Positions 1 through 5,749 of a stretch of DNA of 8,674 nt are shown here, one piece after another. Below the pieces are notes generated by a model. The model searched no databases. It was not told the origin of the DNA and saw only the letters and a program-made list of their open reading frames with translations. Source of the stretch: JAUXIQ01 sp030620925 [NCBI: Nitrospinota bacterium] (GTDB lineage: Bacteria > JAUXIQ01); NCBI GenBank assembly GCA_030620925.1, contig JAUXIQ010000062.1, positions 1-8,674 of the forward strand, read 5' to 3'. A program made the translations under genes and the position numbers. The first letter of the stretch is position 1, and every line of letters begins with the position of its first letter.

Positions 1-2094
1 CCCACGGGGGCCATTTACGAGAAGAGACCGCTCGAATTGGGATTAACCGACTCGGTATCGGCGCGGGAGGTCCTCACCGTGTGCCCATACTGCGGTGTGG
101 GTTGCACTATAGTGCTGCATGTACGGGACGGAGAAATTCTTAAAGCCACCTCGCCGGAGGGGAGCGCGGTAAACAGGGGGAACCTGTGCGTCAAGGGGAA
201 ATTCGGCTTCGATTTCGTTACGGACGAGGACAGGCTTCGAGAACCCCTGATAAAGAGGAACGGCGGTTTTGAGACGGCTTCTTGGGATGAGGCGCTCTCG
301 ATGGCGGCCTCCAGGCTCAAAGAGATAAAGGAGAAGCACGGGCCGGAGAGCATAGGGGGCATAGCGTCCGGGAAGTGTACCAATGAAGACAATTACCTCT
401 TCCAGAAGTTCATGAGGGCCGTGATAGGGACCAACAGCGTGGACCACTGCGCCCGGCTCTGCCACGCCTCCTCGGTGACCGCCCTCCAGACGGCCATAGG
501 GAGCGCCGCCATGTCCAACTCCATCGAGGAAATCCGCAACCTCGATTGCTTTTTGCTTGCCGGTTCGAATACCACCGAGACCCACCCCGTCATTTCCCTG
601 GAAATGAAGGCGGCGGTGAAGAAGGGGGCAAAACTGATAGTGGCGGACCCCCGGAAGATAGAGATGACGGAATTCGCCTCTCTATGGCTCAGGCAGAGGC
701 CGGGGACGGACGTCCCCCTCTTCAACGCCATGGCCAACGTCATCATATCCCGGGGCCTCGAGGACAGGGCTTTTATCGAAAACCGGACGGAGGGTTACGA
801 GGCTTTCAGGAAGGCCGCGGCAGGCTACACCCCGGAACGGGCGGAGGCTATCACCGGCGTTCCGGCGGAGAGCATTATTGAAGCGGCCGTCACGTTCGGG
901 GAAGCGGAGAGGGCCGCCATCTACTGGGCCATGGGAATCACCGAGCACACCCGCGGCACGGCCAATGCGTCGACCCTGGCCAACCTCGCTCTCCTCACAG
1001 GAAACCTGGGGAAAGAATGTACGGGGCTCAATCCCCTGAGGGGGCAGAACAACGTCCAGGGCGCCAGCGACTGGGGCGCTCTCTACGACGTTTACCCCGG
1101 CTACCAACCGGTTATCGATGAATCGGTCAGGCGAAAATTCGAGAAAGCCTGGGGTGTTCCCCTGCCGGAAAGAGCGGGGTCGGCCCTGACGGATATGATA
1201 GAGAAAGCGGGTAGGGGCGAGGTGAAGGCCCTGTATATCATGGGGGAGAATACCATGATGAGCGAGCCGAACCTGAACCGGACCAGGGAAGCGCTCATGA
1301 ACGTTGAGTTCCTGGTGGTGCAGGACATCTTCCTCACCGAGACGGCGCGCCTGGCCGACGTGGTCTTCCCGGCCGCCAGCTTCGCCGAAAAGGACGGAAC
1401 TTTCACCAACACCGAGCGCAGGGTCCAGAGGGTGAGAAAAGCGTTGGAGCCCGTGGGTGAATCGAAGCCGGATTGGCTCATCATCTGTGAACTGGCGCAG
1501 AGGATGGGTCACGACATGAGATACGATCATCCGTCGGAGATATTCGATGAGATGGTGCGGCTTGTCCCCAGCCACGGGGGTATCTCATACCGAAGGATCG
1601 AAGAAAAGGGTCTCCAGTGGCCCTGCCCCACGGCAAATCATCCGGGCACCAGGTTCCTCTTTGCGGAAGGGTTCCCTGAGGGGAGTGGGAAGTTCCAGGC
1701 AGTGGAATACATGGAGAGTGCGGAGCTTCCCGATGCGGAATTTCCGCTTATACTCACCACGGGCAGGGTGCTCTACCACTGGCACGGAGGCTCCGTAAGC
1801 AGGCATTCGCGGGGGCTGAAAGAGATTTATCCTGAAGGAGTCGTCGAGATAAACGAAGAGGATGCGTGCAGGATACCCTGCGGCACCGGCGAGACGGTCA
1901 GGATCGTCTCTCGCAGGGGAGAGATCGTGCTGAAGGTAAAGGTTACGGATAAATCACCGCCGGGGGTGGTATTCATACCCTTCCACTTCGCAGAGGCCGC
2001 CGCCAACGTACTCACCATCGACGCGTTGGACCCCCAAGCGAGGATTCCCGAATATAAAGTCTGCGCGGTGCGTGTGGAGAAAATAGACGTTTAG
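1..2094 (+). CDS. fdhA: Formate dehydrogenase alpha (catalytic) subunit, bis-MGD molybdo/tungsto-enzyme, 5' end cut by window
   Basis: The subunit oxidises formate to CO2 (or the reverse) at a bis-molybdopterin guanine dinucleotide Mo or W centre; it is probably cytoplasmic, since no twin-arginine signal is visible, though the N-terminus is missing. The frame is open from base 1, giving 697 visible codons. It opens with PTGAIYEK, which looks like the tail of a CPTGA ferredoxin motif, so an N-terminal NuoG-like Fe-S domain probably lies outside the window. The TTG at 37 is therefore unlikely to be the start. In visible numbering, C28, C31, C35 and C63 bind a 4Fe-4S cluster. C154-H155 sit where E. 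coli FdhF has Sec140-His141, and R347 in RGQNNVQG matches its Arg333. The C-terminal dinucleotide-binding domain spans roughly 578-692 and ends PEYKVCAVRVE, very like FdhF. The active-site codon is TGC, so this is a Cys enzyme. It may be NAD(P)-linked or hydrogenase-linked; partner subunits are not in view. No clear terminator follows. Confidence 0.93.
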   Translation, partial: PTGAIYEKRPLELGLTDSVSAREVLTVCPYCGVGCTIVLHVRDGEILKATSPEGSAVNRGNLCVKGKFGFDFVTDEDRLREPLIKRNGGFETASWDEALSMAASRLKEIKEKHGPESIGGIASGKCTNEDNYLFQKFMRAVIGTNSVDHCARLCHASSVTALQTAIGSAAMSNSIEEIRNLDCFLLAGSNTTETHPVISLEMKAAVKKGAKLIVADPRKIEMTEFASLWLRQRPGTDVPLFNAMANVIISRGLEDRAFIENRTEGYEAFRKAAAGYTPERAEAITGVPAESIIEAAVTFGEAERAAIYWAMGITEHTRGTANASTLANLALLTGNLGKECTGLNPLRGQNNVQGASDWGALYDVYPGYQPVIDESVRRKFEKAWGVPLPERAGSALTDMIEKAGRGEVKALYIMGENTMMSEPNLNRTREALMNVEFLVVQDIFLTETARLADVVFPAASFAEKDGTFTNTERRVQRVRKALEPVGESKPDWLIICELAQRMGHDMRYDHPSEIFDEMVRLVPSHGGISYRRIEEKGLQWPCPTANHPGTRFLFAEGFPEGSGKFQAVEYMESAELPDAEFPLILTTGRVLYHWHGGSVSRHSRGLKEIYPEGVVEINEEDACRIPCGTGETVRIVSRRGEIVLKVKVTDKSPPGVVFIPFHFAEAAANVLTIDALDPQARIPEYKVCAVRVEKIDV

Positions 2095-2174
2095 CTGAAA
2101 TTCTGTGAATCACGGTGATGGGGTGGAGGGGACGTAAAAAGTCTTTCGCTGGAATGAGGGGGGGGATGGCAGGG

Positions 2175-2561
2175 TTATTCGATCTTCTCTGTCGTAGTCT
2201 CCCGGGTCAGGTGGCTCATTTCTTCCCAGATAATCAATCCCTCACATTCTAATTTCCAGTGTAGCAGCGGGGACTCCGCTTCCCCTATTTTAAGCAGGTA
2301 ATGGCGGTTTTCCTTCCCGCCTTCCAATTTGTCGTAACCCAAAAATGCAGACGATTTATCATCTTTTATGGCTATTGCGGTCAGTAAAGCTATTATCTCG
2401 CTTTCCGTGCCTTCGGTGAAGTAGCGGTAGCCTTCCAGCATTTCCTTGAAAGCCTCTTCTATCAGCTCAATCATGGCTTCTTCGCCGCCGCCATGACGCC
2501 GGAACAGAGTCACACTCTCATATTTTCCCTGAACAACGCTTATACTACCTTGAATATCCAT
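2175..2561 (-). CDS. Hypothetical protein, 128 aa, family not recognised
   Basis: I do not recognise this protein. It is small, acidic and apparently soluble, with no signal peptide or long membrane segment. An N-terminal stretch with beta character (GSISVVQGKYESVTLF) leads into a helical acidic middle (residues about 29-65, IELIEEAFKEMLEGY) and a C-terminal part that could form strands (HYLLKIGEAESPLLHWKLEC) before a charged tail. There is one cysteine. The ATG at 2561 has only a weak, distant purine stretch upstream. Met30 (near base 2474) is an alternative start but would discard the N-terminal strand region. The gene converges on the formate dehydrogenase gene, leaving 80 bases between the two stops, and is followed upstream by a long AT-rich stretch holding a possible extended -10 promoter. 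It reads as an orphan gene. That it is real rests on its length, its protein-like composition and the lack of any competing frame. Confidence 0.6.
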   Translation of the reverse strand: MDIQGSISVVQGKYESVTLFRRHGGGEEAMIELIEEAFKEMLEGYRYFTEGTESEIIALLTAIAIKDDKSSAFLGYDKLEGGKENRHYLLKIGEAESPLLHWKLECEGLIIWEEMSHLTRETTTEKIE

Positions 2562-2658
2562 TTGTGGTTTTTTTAGCTCTCTTTAGAAAATTTCTACTTT
2601 GGTTTACTAAGGAGCAGGCTCGTGAGACCCGCCATAATCTATTGACTATTTTCCATAA

Positions 2659-2686
2659 CTTATATCATACGTTCTATGTTGTTTAA
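2659..2686 (-). promoter_or_regulatory. Possible sigma-70-type promoter for the 128-aa hypothetical gene
   Basis: On the minus strand, TTAAAC (2681-2686) is followed after 16 bases by TATAAG (2659-2664), which is preceded by TGA and so forms an extended -10. The -10 matches the consensus at five of six positions; the -35 is poor. A start of transcription here would give a leader of roughly 90 bases before the ATG at 2561. The surroundings are AT-rich, so chance matches are likely. Confidence 0.35.
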
Positions 2687-2922
2687 CATATGCTAAAATA
2701 ATACGTTTTCCATACTTTCCAACCTTATAATTTAGCAAACCCTTTTATTTCGTTTATTTAGATACGAATTTATTTCCAGTTTAATTTTAGCCGCCGAGGG
2801 ACGAAAAAAATATATGGTCATTGAAGGCGTAACATATTGAATATGAAGAGGGTTTTGGGTTGAGTCCGGTTTGCTCAAGTTAAGCGAAAATTCGCCGAAA
2901 AAGTGTAAGAATACTTAGATTA

Positions 2923-2934
2923 GATAGCGCTATC
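2923..2934. repeat. Perfect 12-base palindrome GATAGCGCTATC
   Basis: The sequence is its own reverse complement over 12 bases and does not extend further. The same half-site, GATAGC/GCTATC, appears as an inverted pair with a 6-base gap at 3482-3499. Such a palindrome could be a dimeric regulator site, but two occurrences of a 6-mer inverted pair may be chance. Confidence 0.4.
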
Positions 2935-3212
2935 AGCGAATTTCCGGGCCGAAATCAATGCAGGCTCTTCACAATCTTTCTGGAAATCAAACCATATAAC
3001 CATCATGTTTTAAGCTTCATGAGAAAGTCGTTCTCAGGCGCACTGCTTTCTTTTGCGCTAGGTATTCGAGGCTGAAAGAGGCGGAGCAGATGCTCATGCA
3101 CCTGATATGAGCCGTTTAGAAGTTGCGTGAAGGCTGCCACTCGGAATGCGGGATTGAGGGTGTCGAAGATTTTTCGTATGAAAGCTGATCTCTATAAATT
3201 ACTCGGTTTTTA

Positions 3213-3289
3213 TGGTACCCCCGGCGTGACTCGAACACGCGGCACAGGGATTAGGAATCCCTTGCTCTATCCGCCTGAGCTACGGGGGC
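3213..3289 (-). tRNA. tRNA-Arg (anticodon CCU)
   Basis: The minus strand folds as a complete cloverleaf of 77 bases including an encoded CCA. The acceptor arm is GCCCCCG paired with CGGGGGU (the first pair is G-U). The D arm is GCUC/GAGC around AGGCGGAUA, and the anticodon stem is AGGGA/UCCCU. The seven-base loop UUCCUAA gives anticodon CCU. The T arm is GCGUG/CACGC with loop UUCGAGU. The discriminator base is A, followed by CCA. It reads AGG arginine codons, which are frequent in the neighbouring genes. A promoter lies about 100 bases upstream (3388-3416). No rho-independent terminator is seen just after the 3' end. Confidence 0.96.
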
Positions 3290-3387
3290 ACCTTTTAATA
3301 TTCACCGGTCGCGGAGGGTAGGATGGGAATGGAGTCTTCGGTATCCAATCGGATGTCCATGATGAATACAGCCTTCCTCAAATCTTA

Positions 3388-3416
3388 CTCTTAACACCAC
3401 TGGAAGTCTCTGTCAA
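3388..3416 (-). promoter_or_regulatory. Probable sigma-70-type promoter for tRNA-Arg
   Basis: On the minus strand a perfect TTGACA (3411-3416) is followed after exactly 17 bases by TAAGAG (3388-3393), which carries a TGT directly upstream as an extended -10. The -10 hexamer itself is mediocre. It lies just after the terminator of the upstream secreted-protein gene, as expected for an independently transcribed tRNA, and implies a 5' leader of about 90 bases to be removed by RNase P. Confidence 0.5.
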
Positions 3417-3428
3417 CATCCGGTTAAT

Positions 3429-3468
3429 AAAAAATTTCGCGGCCGGGTTTATCCGCACCGGCCGCGAA
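3429..3468 (-). terminator. Rho-independent terminator of the secreted-protein gene
   Basis: An 11-base perfect inverted repeat, TTCGCGGCCGG (3436-3446) and CCGGCCGCGAA (3458-3468), with an 11-base loop is followed on the minus strand by a run of T (bases 3429-3434, preceded by ATTT). The stem is GC-rich and the T tract is on the correct side for minus-strand transcription. It ends the transcript of the gene at 3582-4073 and insulates the tRNA. Confidence 0.9.
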
Positions 3469-3481
3469 GTTTGCGTTCCTT

Positions 3482-3499
3482 GATAGCAAGAGAGCTATC
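3482..3499. repeat. Small inverted repeat GATAGC-N6-GCTATC
   Basis: Six-base arms at 3482-3487 and 3494-3499 flank AAGAGA. It sits in the 3' untranslated region of the secreted-protein gene, just before the strong terminator. The arms equal the halves of the palindrome at 2923-2934. It may simply be a minor RNA hairpin. Confidence 0.4.
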
Positions 3500-3581
3500 C
3501 GCTTTTCCCCTTGCAAGCTTGTTAATATCGAAAATTGATGAAGCGACCCGAGCCTCCTTCAATTATTCTTTGGCTCGACGA

Positions 3582-4073
3582 CTATCTCACTTTTTTTGGA
3601 GCCTGCAGCGGTATCTTCGGGCGCTGTAATTTTTTCATGGGAGTCGGATATGAGATACGAAGGGCGCAGTCTGCTTTAACGCGGGCATTGTTGTTTCTGA
3701 CGGTTACGATGTAATCCGTGCTCAGATTCAATTCTTCCGCACTCACGTTATGCTGAAGAGTCAGAGAATTCATGAAATATTTGTAGGCCATGTTATGCAG
3801 TTGTTTATTGTGGTCCTTTTTGTAGATGATAACGAAAAGCGGATTTGCCTTCAGTTCACGTCCCTCCGGCATATTGATCTCGTTTTCGCAGGTGATGTTC
3901 GCCGTGAGGGCTCCCGGGGTTTTCACCTCGATGGGGAAACTGAAAAAATACACAGTGCCGCTGGGCAGCTGGAAGGTATGGTTTTCCACACCCGCCTGCA
4001 GGGCCGGGATGCCCAGAATTGCCGAGAGGATAATAGCGCAGCCGAGTATTAGTGTCCGCTTTGCCGTTTTCAT
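3582..4073 (-). CDS. Small secreted protein, 163 aa, with Sec signal peptide; possible beta-sandwich domain
   Basis: The frame is open from 4121, but the ATG at 4073 is chosen because GAGGGAGG lies 7 bases upstream and the protein then begins with a classical signal peptide: basic MKTAKR, a hydrophobic core at about residues 8-22, and likely cleavage after ALQA (residue 27). The mature part, about 136 residues, alternates strands and turns (FQLPSGTVYFFSFPIEV, PLFVIIYKK, TDYIVTVRNNN). It contains two cysteines, C62 and C136, which could form a disulfide in the periplasm or outside. The tail is rich in Lys and Pro. The strand pattern recalls pre-peptidase C-terminal-type beta-sandwich domains, but this is an inference from pattern, not a recognised match. 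C12 lies within the hydrophobic core and does not make a convincing lipobox. The gene is monocistronic, closed by the terminator at 3429-3468. Function unknown. Confidence 0.75.
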   Translation of the reverse strand: MKTAKRTLILGCAIILSAILGIPALQAGVENHTFQLPSGTVYFFSFPIEVKTPGALTANITCENEINMPEGRELKANPLFVIIYKKDHNKQLHNMAYKYFMNSLTLQHNVSAEELNLSTDYIVTVRNNNARVKADCALRISYPTPMKKLQRPKIPLQAPKKVR

Positions 4074-4080
4074 AGTAAAA

Positions 4081-4088
4081 CCTCCCTC
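4081..4088 (-). promoter_or_regulatory. Shine-Dalgarno site fixing the start of the secreted-protein gene
   Basis: On the minus strand GAGGGAGG ends 7 bases before the ATG at 4073. It favours this ATG over the in-frame codon 16 residues upstream, and the choice exposes the signal peptide at the N-terminus. Confidence 0.8.
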
Positions 4089-4377
4089 TGAAAAATGGTT
4101 TAAGGGCGAGGCACTATCCATTCACCCTACATGTTCTGGAATCGCACAGGAAGTGAATCCAAGCGACAAAAATACACGGTCTCCCGGGAATCGGATTAGG
4201 CCTGGCCGAGGAAACCGGGCAAAAAAATCACTCAGGGCCGTTTTTAAAACAACCCCACATTCCCCATCTCCGGTTGAGCACATTTTGGGAACCTTGCCTG
4301 CCGGTTGGTCTATGTAACGGCAGTTGTTCTCAAAAAGTTAAGAGCTTTGGGAGAATAAGGGTCACCCAGGCATCCAG

Positions 4378-4403
4378 GCGAACCCTCCGCCAGAAGGGTT
4401 CGC
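4378..4403 (-). terminator. Hairpin downstream of the ferredoxin-like gene, weak terminator candidate
   Basis: Perfect 9-base arms GCGAACCCT (4378-4386) and AGGGTTCGC (4395-4403) flank an 8-base loop, 21 bases past the stop codon of the ferredoxin-like gene. There is no T tract on either strand, so intrinsic termination is doubtful. It may be a 3'-end stabilising structure or act with Rho. Confidence 0.4.
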
Positions 4404-4424
4404 TATAAAGGATTAATTCGGAGG

Positions 4425-5501
4425 TTAAATTGTAAAGGTGCGGTCCTTTTCCCTGCTGATATCCATAAAGAGGTTGGGGATATCCTTGGAAGGCTCCCCG
4501 AACTCCTCTTCCGGTATTCTTAGGAAGGAGATGGACTCCGAGGGACAGGGCGAAACGCAGAGGCCGCAGCCGATGCAGCGTTCCTTATCGACCACGGCGT
4601 AATCGTCGTCGCAGGTGATGGCCCCCACCTGGCATCGATCCACGCATATCTCGCAGGCGGTGCAGGAATCGGCGTCGATTTCGGCGTAGAAATTGGATTT
4701 GGCCACTGCCTCGGGGTGATTGTGTTCGTTGATACCACGCAGGATGCCGCAGCAACAGCCGCAGCAGTTACAGATGGCCCGATGGTCGGAAAAAGTGTTC
4801 ATGGAGCAGTGCACGAGGCCCGCCTCTTCGGCCTCATCGAGAAGTTTCTTAGCCTCCTCCTTGGACACCTCTCGCGCCAGTTCGTTCTCTATATAGAAAT
4901 CAGCAATTTCGGAGAACATCATGCAGGCGTTCACCGGTTTGTCGCAGCCTTCGTCCAGCAGTTTCTTCTCCACGCGGCAGATGCAGTCGGCCACGGCAAC
5001 TTTGGTGGCCCGTTCGATCATTCCCGCAACGCTTTCATAGGGGAAGACCTCCAACTGGGTCGGAATCTCCTTTTCGGTCGGGATAACCTTGAAATAGGGC
5101 CTCTTAATGGCGAAAACTTCCCTGGTCAAACCCTGGCGAGTATATTCCTCATGCATCTCCACAAATTCTCTATCCAGGTTTCCCAGCTGGAGCTCATAGA
5201 TACCGGGCACATAGGGCAAAATGCTGTAGGCCAGGCTCTCCCCACGGCGGGTGCGGTATATGCCCCCTTTTATTGAGAGTGCGTAAAGCTTATCAGCGAG
5301 CTCGGCCTCATCCGAACCCGTCCTGGAGGCGATTTTATCCGGCGTCTCGGGCAGTAGCTTCAGCTCCAGCGCCAGACCGGCCTCTTCTTCGGTATAAATC
5401 TTTTTGAGTATCTTGATCTCCACCCCGCTGTCCGTTTTGGGGTAACCTATGGCCAGTGTGTCCAGCCTTTCGCGCAGTTTTTCGTAAACGTTTTCAGCCA
5501 T
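4425..5501 (-). CDS. Dicluster 4Fe-4S ferredoxin-like protein with N-terminal winged-helix-like region and CxCCxCCC motif, 358 aa
   Basis: The ATG at 5501 is chosen because AAGGAG lies 9 bases upstream; the frame extends 20 codons further without support. Residues about 29-90 look like a winged-helix fold (helix-rich KILKKIYTEEEAGLALELKL, then a DKIASRTG-like helix-turn). The middle has C173-x-C175, C186 and C193 (VADCICR...GCDKPVNAC), then C232 and a dense cluster C244, C246, C247, C249, C250, C251. The C-terminus carries two classical 4Fe-4S motifs, C280/C283/C286/C290 and C309/C312/C315/C319-P. It has no signal peptide or membrane segment, so it is probably a cytoplasmic electron carrier or redox-sensing protein of an anaerobe. 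Proteins of this layout are generally annotated only as 4Fe-4S binding proteins, and the electron partners are unknown. The formate dehydrogenase in the window is a conceivable but unproven partner. It has an imperfect hairpin in its leader (5541-5580). Confidence 0.88.
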   Translation of the reverse strand: MAENVYEKLRERLDTLAIGYPKTDSGVEIKILKKIYTEEEAGLALELKLLPETPDKIASRTGSDEAELADKLYALSIKGGIYRTRRGESLAYSILPYVPGIYELQLGNLDREFVEMHEEYTRQGLTREVFAIKRPYFKVIPTEKEIPTQLEVFPYESVAGMIERATKVAVADCICRVEKKLLDEGCDKPVNACMMFSEIADFYIENELAREVSKEEAKKLLDEAEEAGLVHCSMNTFSDHRAICNCCGCCCGILRGINEHNHPEAVAKSNFYAEIDADSCTACEICVDRCQVGAITCDDDYAVVDKERCIGCGLCVSPCPSESISFLRIPEEEFGEPSKDIPNLFMDISREKDRTFTI

Positions 5502-5510
5502 TACGCCTTT

Positions 5511-5516
5511 CTCCTT
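5511..5516 (-). promoter_or_regulatory. Shine-Dalgarno site fixing the start of the ferredoxin-like gene
   Basis: AAGGAG on the minus strand lies 9 bases before the ATG at 5501. The alternative start 20 codons upstream would run through the hairpin region at 5541-5580 and yields an unlikely N-terminus. Confidence 0.75.
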
Positions 5517-5540
5517 AATTAATGTAGTCAATCGATACCA

Positions 5541-5580
5541 GCAGGGCGGGTTTAATCCCACGGCTCGGGACCGCCCCTGC
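5541..5580. repeat. Imperfect 40-base inverted repeat in the leader of the ferredoxin-like gene
   Basis: The arms GCAGGGCGG (5541-5549) and CCGCCCCTGC (5571-5580) pair with one bulged base, and an inner GGG/CCC can form a second small stem. It ends 39 bases upstream of the ATG at 5501, in AT-rich surroundings, with no T tract on either side. It may be a 5'-leader structure, or a copy of a small dispersed GC-rich palindromic repeat inserted between the divergent genes. Only one copy is in the window, so this cannot be settled here. Confidence 0.6.
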
Positions 5581-5620
5581 TACTCGGATAATATTAACAG
5601 AAATCGACGGGCAGCGTAAC

Positions 5621-5649
5621 TTGAAAATATGGCAATAAGTCACTAAAGA
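5621..5649 (+). promoter_or_regulatory. Weak promoter candidate for the 84-aa repeat protein
   Basis: TTGAAA (5621-5626), a 17-base spacer and TAAAGA (5644-5649) lie about 100 bases before the ATG at 5750. Spacing is ideal, but the -10 matches the consensus at only three positions, and AT-rich sequence makes chance matches common. Confidence 0.25.
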
Positions 5650-5734
5650 TGAGAACATATTGAATCGAATAGTAAGGTAAAGAGGCAAAACAAAATGAAC
5701 GAATACCATAAACGAAATATCTACATAAAGAAGG

Positions 5735-5741
5735 AAGGAGG
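5735..5741 (+). promoter_or_regulatory. Strong Shine-Dalgarno site for the 84-aa repeat protein
   Basis: AAGGAGG lies 8 bases before the ATG at 5750, close to the optimal sequence and spacing. It is the main reason for accepting this short frame as a gene and for choosing the plus strand over the two antisense frames through the same repeats. Confidence 0.8.
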
Positions 5742-5749
5742 TAAAAGGC

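Larger units (their letters stand above)
2562..3212. other. AT-rich intergenic stretch, no gene recognised
   Basis: About 650 bases lie between the 128-aa gene and the tRNA. The left half is strongly AT-rich with stops in all frames and holds the promoter candidate at 2659-2686. The right half has a more balanced composition and contains small symmetric elements: GCGAA-AA-TTCGC near 2884-2895 and a perfect 12-base palindrome GATAGCGCTATC at 2923-2934. No tRNA, riboswitch or insertion-sequence end was recognised. The short plus-strand frame starting at 3127 runs through the tRNA and has no support as a gene. The stretch could hold an unannotated small RNA or decayed coding sequence, but nothing visible proves either. 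Confidence 0.5.
4074..4424. other. Intergenic region between secreted-protein and ferredoxin-like genes
   Basis: About 350 bases upstream of the secreted-protein gene and downstream of the ferredoxin-like gene. It holds the Shine-Dalgarno site GAGGGAGG (4081-4088), an imperfect inverted repeat CTGCCG/CGGCAG (4298-4303, 4318-4323) and a 9-base-pair hairpin at 4378-4403. No convincing sigma-70 promoter was found for the minus-strand gene. No small gene or RNA family was recognised, and the plus-strand frame that crosses it is antisense to the secreted-protein gene. Confidence 0.5.

Noticed and set aside
3213-3289. tRNA gene as a phage or island attachment site
   Set aside because: No second copy of the tRNA 3' end, integrase or phage gene is present in the window.
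3127-3321. Plus-strand 64-codon frame
   Set aside because: It runs through the tRNA-Arg gene on the opposite strand and has no supporting signals.
4038-4040. Lipoprotein lipobox at Cys12 of the secreted protein
   Set aside because: The cysteine lies inside the hydrophobic core, with hydrophobic residues continuing after it, and Leu just before Gly does not fit the lipobox well; a signal-peptidase I site after residue 27 is more plausible.
4106-4120. Sigma-54-like -24/-12 site upstream of the secreted-protein gene
   Set aside because: The minus strand reads TGGATAGTGCCTCGC with the right GG-N10-GC spacing, but both elements depart from the TGGCAC and TTGC consensus, so chance is a sufficient explanation.
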